Origin: Trametes villosa
Taxonomy: Eukaryota; Basidiomycota; Agaricomycetes; Polyporales; Polyporaceae
Reading direction: 5' to 3'
DNA length: 64,000 bases
NCBI GenBank assembly: GCA_002964805.2
Contig: PUDQ02000010.1
Location: 3,286,001-3,350,000 of the forward strand
A program made the translations under genes and the position numbers. The stretch's first letter is position 1; each line of letters starts with the position of its first letter. Shown piece by piece: positions 35,570 through 46,527 of the stretch. The notes below the pieces were generated by a model. The model did not search any database. It saw nothing but the letters and a program-made list of their open reading frames with translations, and was not told where the DNA came from.

Positions 35570-36021
35570 TCAGAGCGAGATGGGCAGGCAACCGATGGAG
35601 ATAAGTCCACCTGCAAATCGACCGGTAAGCTTCTCGCATATCCACGGTGAATTCCGCCAATCATCCTACCGAGACTGTTGTCCTCGCAGCACACCGTCTT
35701 GGCGGAGCTATTTGGAGATTATCAACTCTCTGCCGTTCACTGAGCATGGTCGCGAAACGGTACACACCAGGCATTGCCGCTGCCGACACCGACCACGCTG
35801 ATCGGCGAGCAGGTGAGGCCGACGGGGATGTTGATGTCCTGGAGGACGACCCCGAGGGCGGCGAGGAGGGGCGCGAGCGACAGGCTGTCGGCAGACTGGA
35901 CCTGGTCGCAGCACTGCAGCGCGCCGGTCGAGCAGCCGGTGGCCTGGGGCGTGGGGGTGGCGACGGCAAAGATTGCCAGAGCCGTGAAGGCGGCGAAGGC
36001 GGCGGTGAGTTTGGAGAACAT
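35570..36021 (-). CDS. Class I hydrophobin 2
   Basis: Three exons with the same genomic span (452 bases) and the same exon 1 length (254 bases) as hydrophobin 1. The start is MFSKLTAAFAAFTALAIFAV. Cysteines: GC, QCC, LTC, the split-codon Cys (TG|C), VCC and IGC. The end is GGLISIGCLPISL. The mature part differs from copy 1 mainly between Cys3 and Cys4 (DQVQSADSLSLAPLLAALGV). The donor of intron 1 is GTGTGT. It is secreted, and its role as a surface coat protein comes from the family. The promoter keeps TATAAGA at 36120. Confidence 0.93.
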
Positions 36022-36119
36022 CGTCGTGGCTAATCGAAAGCGGGGAGAGCTGATGCTGAAGGCGCTTCGAGTGAACGACGGTGAGTGTCCAGTGTGGAGC
36101 TGCGTGCTCGTCGTGAGTA

Positions 36120-36126
36120 TCTTATA
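36120..36126 (-). promoter_or_regulatory. TATAAGA box of hydrophobin 2
   Basis: It lies 99 bases before the ATG, in sequence matching the promoter of hydrophobin 1. Confidence 0.75.
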
Positions 36127-36850
36127 CTCGTGTATTCCTCCAGCGTATTCTCGCTGTTTTTGCAGAAACTTACCGAATCCAATATACCTGCGTAGGGCGT
36201 GCGTTTCCTGCCACACTGCAGGTGGCCGCGAGGATGATAGCCCAAGCGCCTTAGTCTTACAGCACGGCCTTTGGAACGAAGCGGAAGCTACGCTGGGCCA
36301 CCAAGACACGAAGGTACGTACACACGATCTCGAGAGCATACACAGGAGGTCGGTGCTGCCTCACCTCCGGCGAGGTCCATACACTTCTTTTGGGGTGCAA
36401 GCGGAGAGTAGGTCAGCTGTCCAATGTCCTGGCAGATTTCATGCGCCCTGATATAATAGGAGAATCATCTTGCCAGAGATCACAATTCACATGCTATGCT
36501 GCGGACTGAAGCGAAAACGTTTGTCCACTACATGGCATTCGTCTCCCTGAGTTCCCTGCGGCCCGCCGCGATACTGGTTCAGTTTCCGCAGTGTCTGGCC
36601 AGTAATTGTCTTCTACAGATTGCACGATTCTGTCAGGCTATACAAACCTTACGGAAACGGCCATATAACGAACGGCGGAGCGCCCAGTTTTCTCCAGAAT
36701 TGGCTCATCCTTTCGCATGACGCCGACTGCTTCCCTCAGGAGGACCAGCATGGCAGGACGTATGTCATGCAGCCCTGTGATCTTTCTGAAGTATTTTCGT
36801 CCGCTAACACATTGCACAGACCGCAGCAACTGATCATCCCTGCCCAGTGA

Positions 36851-39805
36851 ACCTCGTACCTCATACGGCATGCCACTCTGCGCGAAGTGCGCGGGCCCGT
36901 TCAAGAAGAGAAGAGCAGATTATCAGCCTCTGACTTCCTACTCCACAGACACGCTTACGGCCTTGATTTGACGCTCTGTTCCTGGGCGATTCACTGCGTG
37001 AACGCCCACATCGCATACTATGGAGATTGCCATGAGTATGGCACATAGCCCCGACATCTCTCTAGGAGGATATTGCATGATCGCTCCACCCAGAGATCTG
37101 TAGCGGCGCTGGATATCCACATACATAGTCCTGTACATAGCCGGAATGGCGATGTGAAAGCGCCGGCGTGGACTATGCCAGACGATTTGAGATCGTGTCA
37201 GGGCACGATATGGGCTCGCCAATGCGGGGGATGTTGAGATATATCACATGGCCACAAATGCCATGCCAAATCGCCAGCGTTGGCGAGGTCGCGAGATCTC
37301 TCAATGCCAGTAGCAAGCGGCGCGCCGCCGCGCGCTTACGGATTGAGCACAATCGCACACACCCCGGCGCACCTCATACGACGTGCGCGAGCGGCGTAGG
37401 ACACCCGAGAGTTGTAATCAATCCATGGCGCATCGTAGTAACCGTACGTATACATCGAGAGACAAGCCTGAATAGAGACTACACGACCCGTAGAAGGTGC
37501 AAAACACTACTAGGGATACACTACCAGTGGCAGGGGCCTCCGGAATTAACCTGCGCTGGGCCTGGAAGGTCATCAGAAGATGCAGTAGACGCGCGACCGA
37601 CAGCGCACCTCGAGTGCGGAACACGGCTTGACTTGAACATGAGAGCCGTGGGTCGGATCGTTGCACGTCGACGCCGGAGCACGCCCGAGTGGGCGCGGCT
37701 GTCGGACAGCTAGGTAGGTCAGCGTTGACTTCTCTCGAGAAGTCATCCCGCAGGTAATGCGGGAGTGACAGAAGCTTGCTACTGGTTGTACCTGGTAGTC
37801 ACGGCGCCGTCAGACCGAGTAGAGTGCAGCGGAACAGATAATCACATACAGTCTTAGCAACTAAACGTGTATGGCGGGCCCAGATAATGTACCCATCGAG
37901 CTCAGGGGTAGACATGACCAGCATAGGCCGACTGTACCTAGACAGCTGCAGACGTATAATGGTGACCAGGCCGAGCCGCCAGACGAACCTGAGTCCAACG
38001 ACTCACTCACCTCTTATGGTCAGAGTCCTTCCCTGCTCTCAGGCGCCCCTGCTCTCCAAGGCGGTGATGTCAGCCGTCAAACGAACCAGATCTGGAACAT
38101 CGCGTCATCAGAATCGTCGAAGAAGTCCTCGAGGGTGAACTTCAGAGGAGTCAAATAGCAGGCCAGGCCAGTCGCTGAGCAGAGCCGCGGTGAAGCGCTC
38201 AGCGGGTGTCGTCGCGGCACGCGATAGTTGCAGTGAGGCGGCAAAGTTGCGCGCCGGGCGTATATATCCTACCCCAGTTGAGGTGCGATGGACCGCAGCC
38301 TGTCGTTGCATGCAGAGAGCAGCGCACCGTGAGCGCACGGGACGACGGATTGGCGAGCGGGAGCCATGGTCGGCGGTGCCAGCAGTTGGTGGTGGTGTCG
38401 GAAGGTCAAGATGGAGACCAGCTCGTCTCCGCGCAGCGACAGGCTATATAGTGCTTCTAGACGGTTTGAGATATAACGGTGTACTACTAAGAGCGATACT
38501 GCATAGGTGTGCGGACGATGTAGAATCGCGCCCGCGCGCGATCCCACATCTCCCACCGCGGGCGCCTGTTTGAGCGATGTGAGATCTCTTCGACGTTCAA
38601 CGGGTGATCTCCTTGCACATAGCCACACTCATCGCTAAATTGGCGGTCTTGAATCCCGCACCGTACGACTCTGCTCTATTACTATTCTTCAGGTGAATAT
38701 GTGGGCTATCTAACATCACACTGTGGATATTACGGTGTGAAATTTGCCGCTTCACGCAGTGATTGTTATGTGTTTCTTACGCGGAAAACGCGGTGGGCTC
38801 GCCATTGGTTGGAGGTACGTCAAATCACATCTATTCACCGTTTGCCTTCCTCAACATCTCACGTCCTTCCATCTTCGCTTCCCGGATCCCGGCTCGAACA
38901 GCCCCGCCGATGCGAGGCGCGAAAGCGACGAGACTGTTTATCCGCCATGGTGGCATGCGCAAGTACCTTGGGCTTCCGACACATTCAGTCCAATCTAGGA
39001 CGCCGGAGCGCCCTGCTCTTCATCTACCCTGCGGAGATGAAGCGTGTCGCACTGGGCGGTCCTCGGGACGATGAGGTCACCTCTGCCTCTTGGGGAACCT
39101 CCGTCGTTCTATCGCCGCAGGGGGCCTCGTGGTGGGCGGTCGGCGCACGTGTAGGGGCGTGGTCGCCGAGGGCAGGGGTCCTTCGTGAATGCCTCGCGGC
39201 GGTGCTGCTGGGAAGACGGAACTACTCCCGGTCCGAGGTGCGTGCTACATTGGGCGAGCGGGAATTGCCTGTCGTGCTCAGGGCGGGATGGACTGCGCGG
39301 CGATATATAGGGTCCGAGACATGCGGTGTGAGCGGCTCCAGTGGTCGGACGGCGAGGAAGGCGACCTTGACATCTCGCGCGCGTGTCCAGCTAATCACTC
39401 TTATGCGGTACAGACAGGAGGCCTTGATTATCTTGCCCAGCGAGTCATGAGGTTCGCCGTTCTGACGGCTGCCCGTTCTACGACAGAGGAAGACAGGTAT
39501 GTGTTCATGTTTGACACGTCCCCTCTTTCAAGGCGAGGGCGCTCACGCACAACGGATAGCGGATGGATTCAGAAGAAACGCTGCCAGCCACTAGCGTCAG
39601 ACGACGGCGAAGCTGATCGTACAAACTTCCGACATATGCACGAAGGCCCAGTCGCGCGGGTACGATGCGAACTGCAGCGGCGCGCGTCATCCAAAACTTC
39701 GTGAGCACACAGTGCATCGTCTATTTCTGCGCAGGAAACGGGGGTGAGGTACAGTGTTCGGTCCAATACAGTTACAACGTGCGTCATTCTGATACTACTA
39801 CCGTA
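36851..39805. other. Large intergenic region
   Basis: Nearly 3 kb without a gene I can support. Open frames at 37168-37713 and 38701-39450 are long but have no domain-like sequence, no signal peptide and no paralog except the 250-bp duplicate listed above. TATA-like TATATATCC sits near 38260 without a matching gene. This could hold regulatory DNA for the hydrophobins, or decayed sequence. Confidence 0.5.
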
Positions 39806-40296
39806 TCACAGGATAATCGGGATGCAGCCGATTGAAATGAGGGAACCTGCGAACGACATGGTGAGTACATTCGGCAGCCACCGCGGTTTCCTCAGGTTGA
39901 TCTCTCGTCGCAGTCGCTCACCGTGAGAATTGTCCTCGCAGCACACGGTGATTGCAGAGCTACGTACACAGCCAACAATCAGCTCTCAGCTCTGTTTCGC
40001 GCACACCGAGTGCACGCGGGAGGGACGTACCAGGCGGATCCCGAGCCGAGGCCTACCCCGGTAACAGGGTTGCAGGCGATAGCGACGGGTAGCTGGAGGT
40101 CTTGTATGACCGCACCGACGGTGTTGAGCAGCACGCTCGCGAGGGAGTTGCTCGCGGGGACGACCTGGTTGCAGCACTGGATGGGCCCGGTGCTGCACTG
40201 CTGCGGCGGGGGGTTGTTCGGCGTGGGGGTGGCGACGGCAAGGATCGCGAACGCCGAGAGCGCGAGCAGGGCGCGCGGGGTCGTCGTGGTGGGCAT
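39806..40296 (-). CDS. Class I hydrophobin 3
   Basis: Three exons. The ATG at 40296 gives MPTTTTPRALLALSAFAILA, a signal peptide ending near ATPTP, then a short Pro/Asn spacer. Cysteines: QQC, QCC, IAC, the split-codon Cys (TG|C), VCC and IGC. The end is GSLISIGCIPIIL. It differs from hydrophobins 1 and 2 in its N terminus and in the replacement of the usual GGL by GSL after Cys7, and so is a separate older branch. The intron positions are the same. A TATATAAGAC box lies about 72 bases upstream. Confidence 0.92.
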
Positions 40297-40367
40297 GGCG
40301 TCGGTGGGTGGGTGAACGTGCGCAGAGGGGTGTGCGGATCGCTGAGGGTTGCCTTCTAGGGATCACG

Positions 40368-40377
40368 TCTTATATAT
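40368..40377 (-). promoter_or_regulatory. TATATAAGAC box of hydrophobin 3
   Basis: It contains the TATAAGA heptamer and lies about 72 bases before the ATG. Confidence 0.75.
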
Positions 40378-41279
40378 TTTTCGTTGACCGTCGAGAATGA
40401 CGAGGTGTGTGTATGTACACCTGAGCTTGGATGGACATCATCGCTTGTTACAGGGCGGGAGCTCAGCCTATCGTCACCGCCCGGAGATGAAACTCTACCA
40501 TTTGGAGCCCTCTTTCGACACCTGCACACACGGACCGGAACCCTCGGGATGCTGCGCGCCCAACCGGGGTGCCGCGAAGCTACCCTACTTCTCGCGACCT
40601 GTGGACGGTATGACACAGGCTCGCGCTGCCCGCGACGTCTGTCCCGCGCCAAGAGAGCCCACCCGTTATATACTGTATGGCTGTCGTGATAGAGGCCAGC
40701 CACGAGGTGCAATGCTGCATGCGCCTTCGGGGATTCTCGTATTTTTCCGAGCACCGCTGCCCGAGTGTGAACTCATTGATAGACGTATGGACCGCTCGAG
40801 GTACCTTCCCATGCCATAGGTCCCCGTTCCGTTCCGCAGCTCGGATGGCCTGACATCGCACGCACTGCCAGGGTGCAGCAGAATCCCGCTATACTGCTTC
40901 CCAAAGCGAATGATCAAGCTGTCTTGGCGTGCAACGTGGTCCCGAGCAGGGTAGACGTAGAGGCGTTCGCGACATCGTGTGAAGGAGGGTCGTACGAATA
41001 TTTCTCCCCCCCCCCTGACCACTCGAAAATATCCGAGTTTCTGTCAGGAGTGCATATACTTGAAACATACGGGCAACATGTGCATTAATCAGGACAACAG
41101 CAGTAAGATACTCTTGAATAACACGGCGTATAACGCCAGACAACAGATTGAAAACAATGTTCACGAAGTCCTTCCCGTTCTCTCCGTGAGCGATATCCTG
41201 AACGGTATAAGCGCGTAAATGTCTGAAAGAATGTCCCGTCCGACAGTCTGAGTTACAGACTCGTTTGAAGATGCGCCAG
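40378..41279. other. Intergenic region
   Basis: I see no gene. A run of C residues (about 41006-41016) is the only distinct feature. Confidence 0.5.
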
Positions 41280-41340
41280 AACGGTATCGGCTGGAAAGGC
41301 GGGTTGTAAGAACGGTATCGGCTGGAAAGGCGGGTTGTAA
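41280..41340. repeat. 31-bp tandem repeat, two copies
   Basis: The 30-base unit beginning AACGGTATCGGCTGG is perfect at 41280-41309 and 41311-41340, with one base between. It lies just 3' of the secreted-protein gene ending at 41357. Confidence 0.93.
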
Positions 41341-41356
41341 AGGCCCATACTCCTCT

Positions 41357-42475
41357 CTAGAATCCGGGGCTAGACGGGTTCGGGACGAACACGAACCTCT
41401 GCCAAAAACACATCAGCATCGCTCACATCCTCCCTCTACCACCCAGTAAAACCAGTAAAAGAAAAGCGACTTACCACCTCAGGAACCTCCCCAAACCACT
41501 CCTCGAACTTCCCCAAATCGCCCGTGAGCACGAGCGCGTCCGCGTCGGGCACGTACACGAGGCGCGTCTCCTGCGCGGGGGCGCCGTCGATGTTCACCCA
41601 GGTCGCGGAGAGCGTGCCCGTGCCGTCCGCGGCGAGGGTCCAGAGCGCGGACTCGACGTCGCGCGGCATGCCGGTGCTTGCGGTGTAGCTGTTGTCGAAG
41701 GCTTGGGCGGGGCCGGCGGGAACTAGTGGTCATGAAAAGGGATTGGCAACGACAAGGGGATGAAGCGGAAGAAAGAGCGAGGCGCGGCACACGTACCCGA
41801 GGGAGTGCCGCCAAGGTAGACGTAGTTCGGGCTGCCTTTAGTAAGGTTGTCGTCCGTGCTCGCGAAGCCGACGATCCCACCGAAGAACGGGAAGCCTGCG
41901 ATACCGTTCTGTACGATGCGCAACGCGTGTCAGCACTCCTCGTGTAGTGCACCCTCCACATGCGGACCCACCAAAGTCTCAACATCGAACGGCTTCCCAT
42001 CATCCGCACACCGCCTCAACACAACCTCAAGCGGCTCGCCTTGAATCCCCTGCGCAATCCCATACTCCCCAAACGCGTTCGGCCGGCGCGACACCACACC
42101 GAGCATCGCGCCCGTGTCGACGCGCACGACGCGCAGCGTGCCCGTCGGCTGGCTCAGCGCACACGGCGCGGCCGACTGGCGCGCCCTCAGGGGCCGATTC
42201 CGGTTGAACGCGGGGCTGCGCGGGGGGAGCCCGCGCGCGAGCCGTTGGGCGTTCGTCAGACCGCGCGCGGAGATGGGCTCGGGGGAGGTGAGGGCGAGCG
42301 CGCGGAGGGGCGCGGAGGGGGGGTTGATGAGGAGGTTGCGGGCGCCGGAGGAGGCGGGGGTGCGGCGCACGCGCGTCGGGGTTAGCGGGGTGGGTGGGGG
42401 GAGGAAGGACGCGAGGGCGCCGGGGGCGCCGAGGAGCGCGAGGAGGAGCAGGGTGGAGAGGGTGGGGAAGTGCAT
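41357..42475 (-). CDS. Secreted protein with Kex2-like site, tandem copy 1
   Basis: Four exons. The start MHFPTLSTLLLLALLGAPGA is a signal peptide. A propeptide-like region ends at RLARGLPPRSP, a likely Kex2-type processing zone, followed by RPLRARQSA. The mature part has CALSQPTGTLRVV, NAFGEYGI, LEVVLRRC, NGIAGFPFFGGIVGFASTDD, NYVYLGGTP, ESALWTLAAD, LSATWVNIDG and DADALVLTGD. The last exon gives RFVFVPNPSSPGF. I recognise the pattern as a basidiomycete family of secreted proteins without known function; it is mostly beta strands. The joint after exon 1 is placed at VGPH by comparison with the copy at 43907. No catalytic motif is visible. Confidence 0.85.
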
Positions 42476-42622
42476 TGCGGGGTGCGGTGGGTGGAAGGAG
42501 TGTGGTGCTTGTTAGCTAGTGGGGTGGCGGAGGCCAAGGAGGTGGGCGAAAGAAAATCGGGCAGAGGACGGTCGTGAAGTCGACGGGAGGGTGGGGGCTC
42601 GTTCGAGGAGTCGCGGGCTGGT

Positions 42623-42629
42623 TCATATA
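42623..42629 (-). promoter_or_regulatory. TATA-like box
   Basis: TATATGA on the minus strand lies about 148 bases before the ATG at 42475. Confidence 0.5.
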
Positions 42630-43906
42630 CTCGCGCGGGGCCGATGTAGGTACAGACGCCAGTGGAATTGAACGTCCGACCTTACCTCAATTTCTACGGA
42701 GCCGAGTAGACAGGGCGTTTAGAAAAAGGGTCGACGGGGTGGGTGGTAGGCCTGCCTAACGCGTAGGCCCATTCTTCGGCGAGGACGTACAGCAGCCAGT
42801 AGGGTGCGAAAAACCGCCCCTGTTCGATTGCCTCTGAGGACTTGTCAGTCTATCGCATACAGTGAAAGTGACGGGCTCACTCACCATCGCTGCATTACCT
42901 GACAAGCTGGACAGATTGTCCTTCGCGCTGTTTGAGTACAGCGCAGCAGTTACAAGACGCCGTTCAGCTGAGCCTTGCGGGTCAACCTCCTCCCACGCAC
43001 CCCCTTCCTGCCTCTAAAATGGGCCACATTCTCTCCCTTCCTAGCCTGCCCGGTTAGCTTCCAAGTCAGCGGCTACTCAAGCGAGCCGACGGCGCTGGAA
43101 CGCCCACTCGTGTTGAGTATATGCATTCCTGTTTTGAGTGCAGCGCCCACCCCTGTTCGATTCTCCTGCGGACCGCCACCGCCGTCGATGGGGGCCAAGG
43201 AGGATTTTTGTATGTGCGCGGAGGGCCTAGTGGCATTGCATCCTGCAGCTACCTGGCCTTCTCATGTTTTGTTGGACACCGTGACACGTTTGTACCTAGT
43301 GGGACTGCGCGACCTGTGAGGCTCGTAGCGAGCTTGCAGGGCATCGAGACATCTGATACAGAGCCACCCCGTATACATAACCTGAAAAGCTCTTAGTGAT
43401 GTTGGATCTACGCACGAAACTGAGTACTGAGTACTGAGTACTTACCGAGGAGCACCTGAGGCTGGTGGCACAGAGCAAGCTGGTAAGCGCTCGTGTGACT
43501 GGCCCGCCGCGACACTTCTACTTGACGGACGCGGGCACATCGTCCTGAAAGCGCGATGCTGTCATGCAGATCTACCCGCACTGGCCACTCCAGGGTGCAA
43601 AAAGTACTCCTGCTCAACAACTTGCATTGCCGAGCACCGTGTTACACCCTACAACAGTCGTCTCGTCTTCACCTTCGAACTAGCCTCATTCGCGAAGCCG
43701 CCTTCCCCCGCGAAGGAGAGGGCGGCCCCCACTACTGTAATAATAGGTTATATGCTATGTATGTATCAGTAGGTCTAAACTCTACGTGTATCTAACCGGA
43801 CCAGGGAAGGAGCTGTGAACCTAGAAACCGAGCCGCGAGCCGTGTGCCGTCAGTGCAGATGGCGTACGGCGGATGCCCACGGCGGCTGAGCGCGTCGTCC
43901 GACGCT
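42630..43906. other. Intergenic region
   Basis: No gene is supported. The heptamer ACTGAGT is repeated three times in a row at 43419-43439. A tRNA-like look near 42660 did not hold up. Confidence 0.5.
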
Positions 43907-44957
43907 TTAGGCGGTGGGGACGAACGTGAACGTCTGCAAGAAAAGCGCTACAGCGGTGAGTCATCAATCTCGTGTAGAGGAGCAGGGGTACGCACCACCT
44001 GGGTGCCCTCGCCATAGGTGTTGGTGAATGTGGCGGCGTTGCCGGTGAAGGCGAACGCGTTGGCGGACGCGGAGCGGAGGAGCACGCCAGACGCGACCGA
44101 GCCGTCGGTGTTGACCCAGTTGAGCTCGAGCACGTCGCCGTTGAGCGTCCAGACGGCGGACTCGGCGTCCTTGCTCGTGCCTGTCGCCGCCGTGAACGCG
44201 TTCGGAGCCGCCTGGGCGGGCCCGTGCGCAACTGTGGGACAAGTCGGTTAGCGCGAACAGGCGGAGGGAGCGCGGACGGGGTGGGAAGGGAGGACGTACT
44301 CTGGGAAGTACCCGCAACGTAGACGTAGTTGGCAGTGCCCGGGGTGATGTTGTCGTCCGTGCTCGCGAAGCCGACGACCGCACCAAAGTACGGGTAGTTC
44401 GAGAGGCCGTTCTACAACACACGCGCCCATCAGTTTTTCGCGTCGCTTTGCACATCAGGATGGGGACGCACGGTAGCCTCGATGTCGAAGGGCGTATCGT
44501 TGGACTCGCAGCGGCGGAGGACGACGGAGAGCGCGTTTGCGGCCTCGGTCGCGAGGCCGTACTCGCCGAAGGAGTTGGCCGCGCTGGAGACGTACCCGAG
44601 CGCGTTGCCAGAGGCGTCCGCGACGCGGATCGAGCCCGTCGGCTGGCTGAGCGCGCAGGGCGTGGCGGACTGGCGCGGGGCAAGGGCGCGGCGGCGGTTG
44701 AGCGCGGGGCTGCGCGGCGGGAGGCCGCGCGCGAGGCGCTGCCCGTTGGTGAGGGCGTGCGCGTCGACGGGGTTGTGCGCGAGCGCGCGGGTGGCGAGGC
44801 CGACGGGGTTGAGCGCGGACGCGCCCTCGACCTCGGCGGGCGCGAAGCGGCGGACGCGCGTGGGGGGCACGGGGACGGCGCTGGGCGTGCCGACGGCGAG
44901 CGCGGCGGGGGCGGCGAGGAGGGCCACGAGGGCGAGGCGGGCGATGGAGGGGAACAT
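43907..44957 (-). CDS. Secreted protein with Kex2-like site, tandem copy 2
   Basis: This is a paralog of the gene at 41357-42475, with the same exon plan. The signal peptide is MFPSIARLALVALLAAPAAL. The processing zone is RLARGLPPRSPALNRRR. Conserved blocks are CALSQPTGSIRV, NSFGEYGLA, LSVVLRRC, YPYFGAVVGFASTDDN, NYVYVAGT, ESAVWTLNGD and LELNWVNTDG, and the last exon gives TFTFVPTA. The intron after RPHPD (GTGCAAAG...TGTTGTAG, 42 nt with CTGATG branch) explains how the frame continues to NGLSNYPY. The upstream DNA is strongly G-rich on the plus strand. Function is unknown; the protein is secreted and probably cut once after export. Confidence 0.86.
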
Positions 44958-45107
44958 GGCGGGTAGGCTGTGGGTGTGTAAAGAGTGTGGGGCTTGCTAG
45001 CTTGTGTGGGAGGCGAGGCCGGGGAGGGAGAGAAACCCGAGGAGGACTTGAGACGGTGGTGGTCGAGTTCCAAGGGGGTGGGGGCGGGCGAGACGCGTCG
45101 GTGGGCA

Positions 45108-45114
45108 GATATAT
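45108..45114 (-). promoter_or_regulatory. TATA-like box
   Basis: ATATATC on the minus strand lies about 155 bases before the ATG at 44957, a similar distance as for the sister gene. Confidence 0.45.
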
Positions 45115-46083
45115 GGGCGGGGGCGTCGGGCCCGGCGGGGTGGGCGTGCGGAATAAAATTGAGGTTCTCCCCGCCGCCGATTGATGTTGGACGCGTCTGC
45201 TGCGGAGACGATCCAATCACCGTCCGCGAACCCCAGATCGCACTTAGTGGCTGTCCGATTGCAGATCGGTGGCGTAGACAGGTCCCCGTTTCCGTCGACT
45301 GCCTGCTGCGCTCGCTGCCCCCGTTCGTCCTTTCTTTCTGGTCTTGCATCCTCTTCGTCGAGTGTACCGCGTCCGCGGATACAGGCTCGTCGTGTGGTAT
45401 CCTCAGCGAGTAGCCGACCCGCAGCGCCTGGAAACCGAGTGTTGCGCGCGCGGGATGCCAGCAACGTTCGGCGCTAAACTGTCGGTTTGGCCTTGGCTAC
45501 GTCTTCCGGTCTCGCAATCGCGAAAGACCGCGACCTAGACGCGTCGAAGGGTATAATATCTGCGCTCAGATGTCATGTCGTCAGACCTGGTCTGTCCTCA
45601 CGTCTCTCGTACTCACCTCGGATGGTTTGCCAGGAGCATGGAGCCGACAAGTAGTCAAGTCCTCGCCGGAAGGGCGCGATAGGTCCGGATGGAGAGCTCT
45701 GCATCGGCCACGACGCGTCTTTGCCCATCTCAGTCGCGCGTGAGGATAAGCAGGTGAGCAAGGGAGAGGAGGAAACCATTCGTGCGTGTAGATGTGCACG
45801 ACTGAACGAACTACACAAACTGTTGTACGCTGGGTCGAGCGTCTGCTCCAGTGATTGGCGAGGTGCATATAGTGCGGCCTTGACTTGTACCTCTCCGCTA
45901 ACTGAACATTGCTCGCAGATACTGACCATACTCCAGCGCGCGTGCTGTGGCGGACTCTCCACGCGATTCAAATGCGTTGAAAACGCGTACATATGTGCAT
46001 CGAGACCCAGACAAACTAGTGCCGTCGGAATTGTCCCGCCCACCAGCCGCCCTCGGCTTCCCATCCTTCCGTCGCCCTTCCGC
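45115..46083. other. Intergenic region
   Basis: I see no gene, repeat or RNA in this stretch. Confidence 0.5.
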
Positions 46084-46527
46084 TCAAAGCGGGATCGGGA
46101 GGCAGCTCAGCGAGAGGATCCCGGCTAGAAAACCCCGCGTCAGTACACCCTTCGACTCTCACAACTCTCTGCTTACCGAGCGCCTGCCCCCCTGCACAAC
46201 ACACCGGCGCCGCATGCGCCTCGCTACCAACCCAAGTCAGCACATCTACTCTCACATTCTCCTTCGCCCACATCCCGCTCAGACTCACCAGGCAGCGCTA
46301 TCGGTAGGACCGCACGCGAGCCCGACGAGCGACGTGAGGTCGTCGACGGCGCCGCCCAGCGCGCCGAGCAGCGCGGAGCCCGCCGTGCTATTCGCGGGCA
46401 TGAGCGCGGCGCAGCATTGCGGCGTGCTGGAGCAGGGCCCCGAGGACCCGCTGCCGACGCCTGGCGTGGGGGTGGCGGCGGCGAGGATTGTGAGGGCGAG
46501 GACGGTTAGCGGTGTGGTGGGGTGCAT
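46084..46527 (-). CDS. Class I hydrophobin 4, divergent
   Basis: Three exons. The start MHPTTPLTVLALTILAAATP is a short signal peptide, then PGVGSGSSGP. The eight cysteines are kept: GPC, QCC, LAC, the split-codon Cys (TG|C), VCC and LSC. Between them the sequence departs from the other copies: AALMPANSTAGSALLGAL, DDLTSLVGLACGPTDSAA, then EAHAAPVCCAGGQALAG and ILSLSCLPIPL. The usual CEN/CED after Cys7 is replaced by AGG and the loop is more Gly/Ala-rich. No TATAAGA box is seen upstream, unlike the other six. Introns and reading frame are intact, so it is likely a working but specialised or weakly expressed copy. Confidence 0.87.

Larger units (their letters stand above)
33105..36850 (-). repeat. 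Tandem duplication of a hydrophobin unit
   Basis: The unit at about 33105-34660 and the unit at about 35310-36850 match in 3' flank, all three exons, promoter (TATAAGA), 5' UTR (AAGCGGGGAGAGCTGATGCT on the plus strand) and about 700 bases upstream (CTTCTTTTGGGG, GCGGAGAGTAGG). The start codons are 2211 bases apart. Confidence 0.85.
34870..39100. repeat. Dispersed 250-bp duplicate between hydrophobin genes
   Basis: About 34870-35125 and about 38850-39100 match, best over GAGATGAAGCGTGTCGCAC and GATGAGGTCAC. One plus-strand frame keeps a similar peptide in both copies (YPTEMKRVA..DEVTS and YPAEMKRVA..DEVTS) with no gene around it. The interval between the copies is not part of the repeat. Confidence 0.65.

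Noticed and set aside
37168..37713. Open frame of about 180 codons on the plus strand
   Set aside because: It is rich in Arg and Thr as expected for a chance frame in GC-rich DNA, and has no paralog or domain.
42640..42725. tRNA-like sequence on the minus strand
   Set aside because: A TTCAATT loop is present, but the T stem (GGACG against CCACT) does not pair and no acceptor stem forms.
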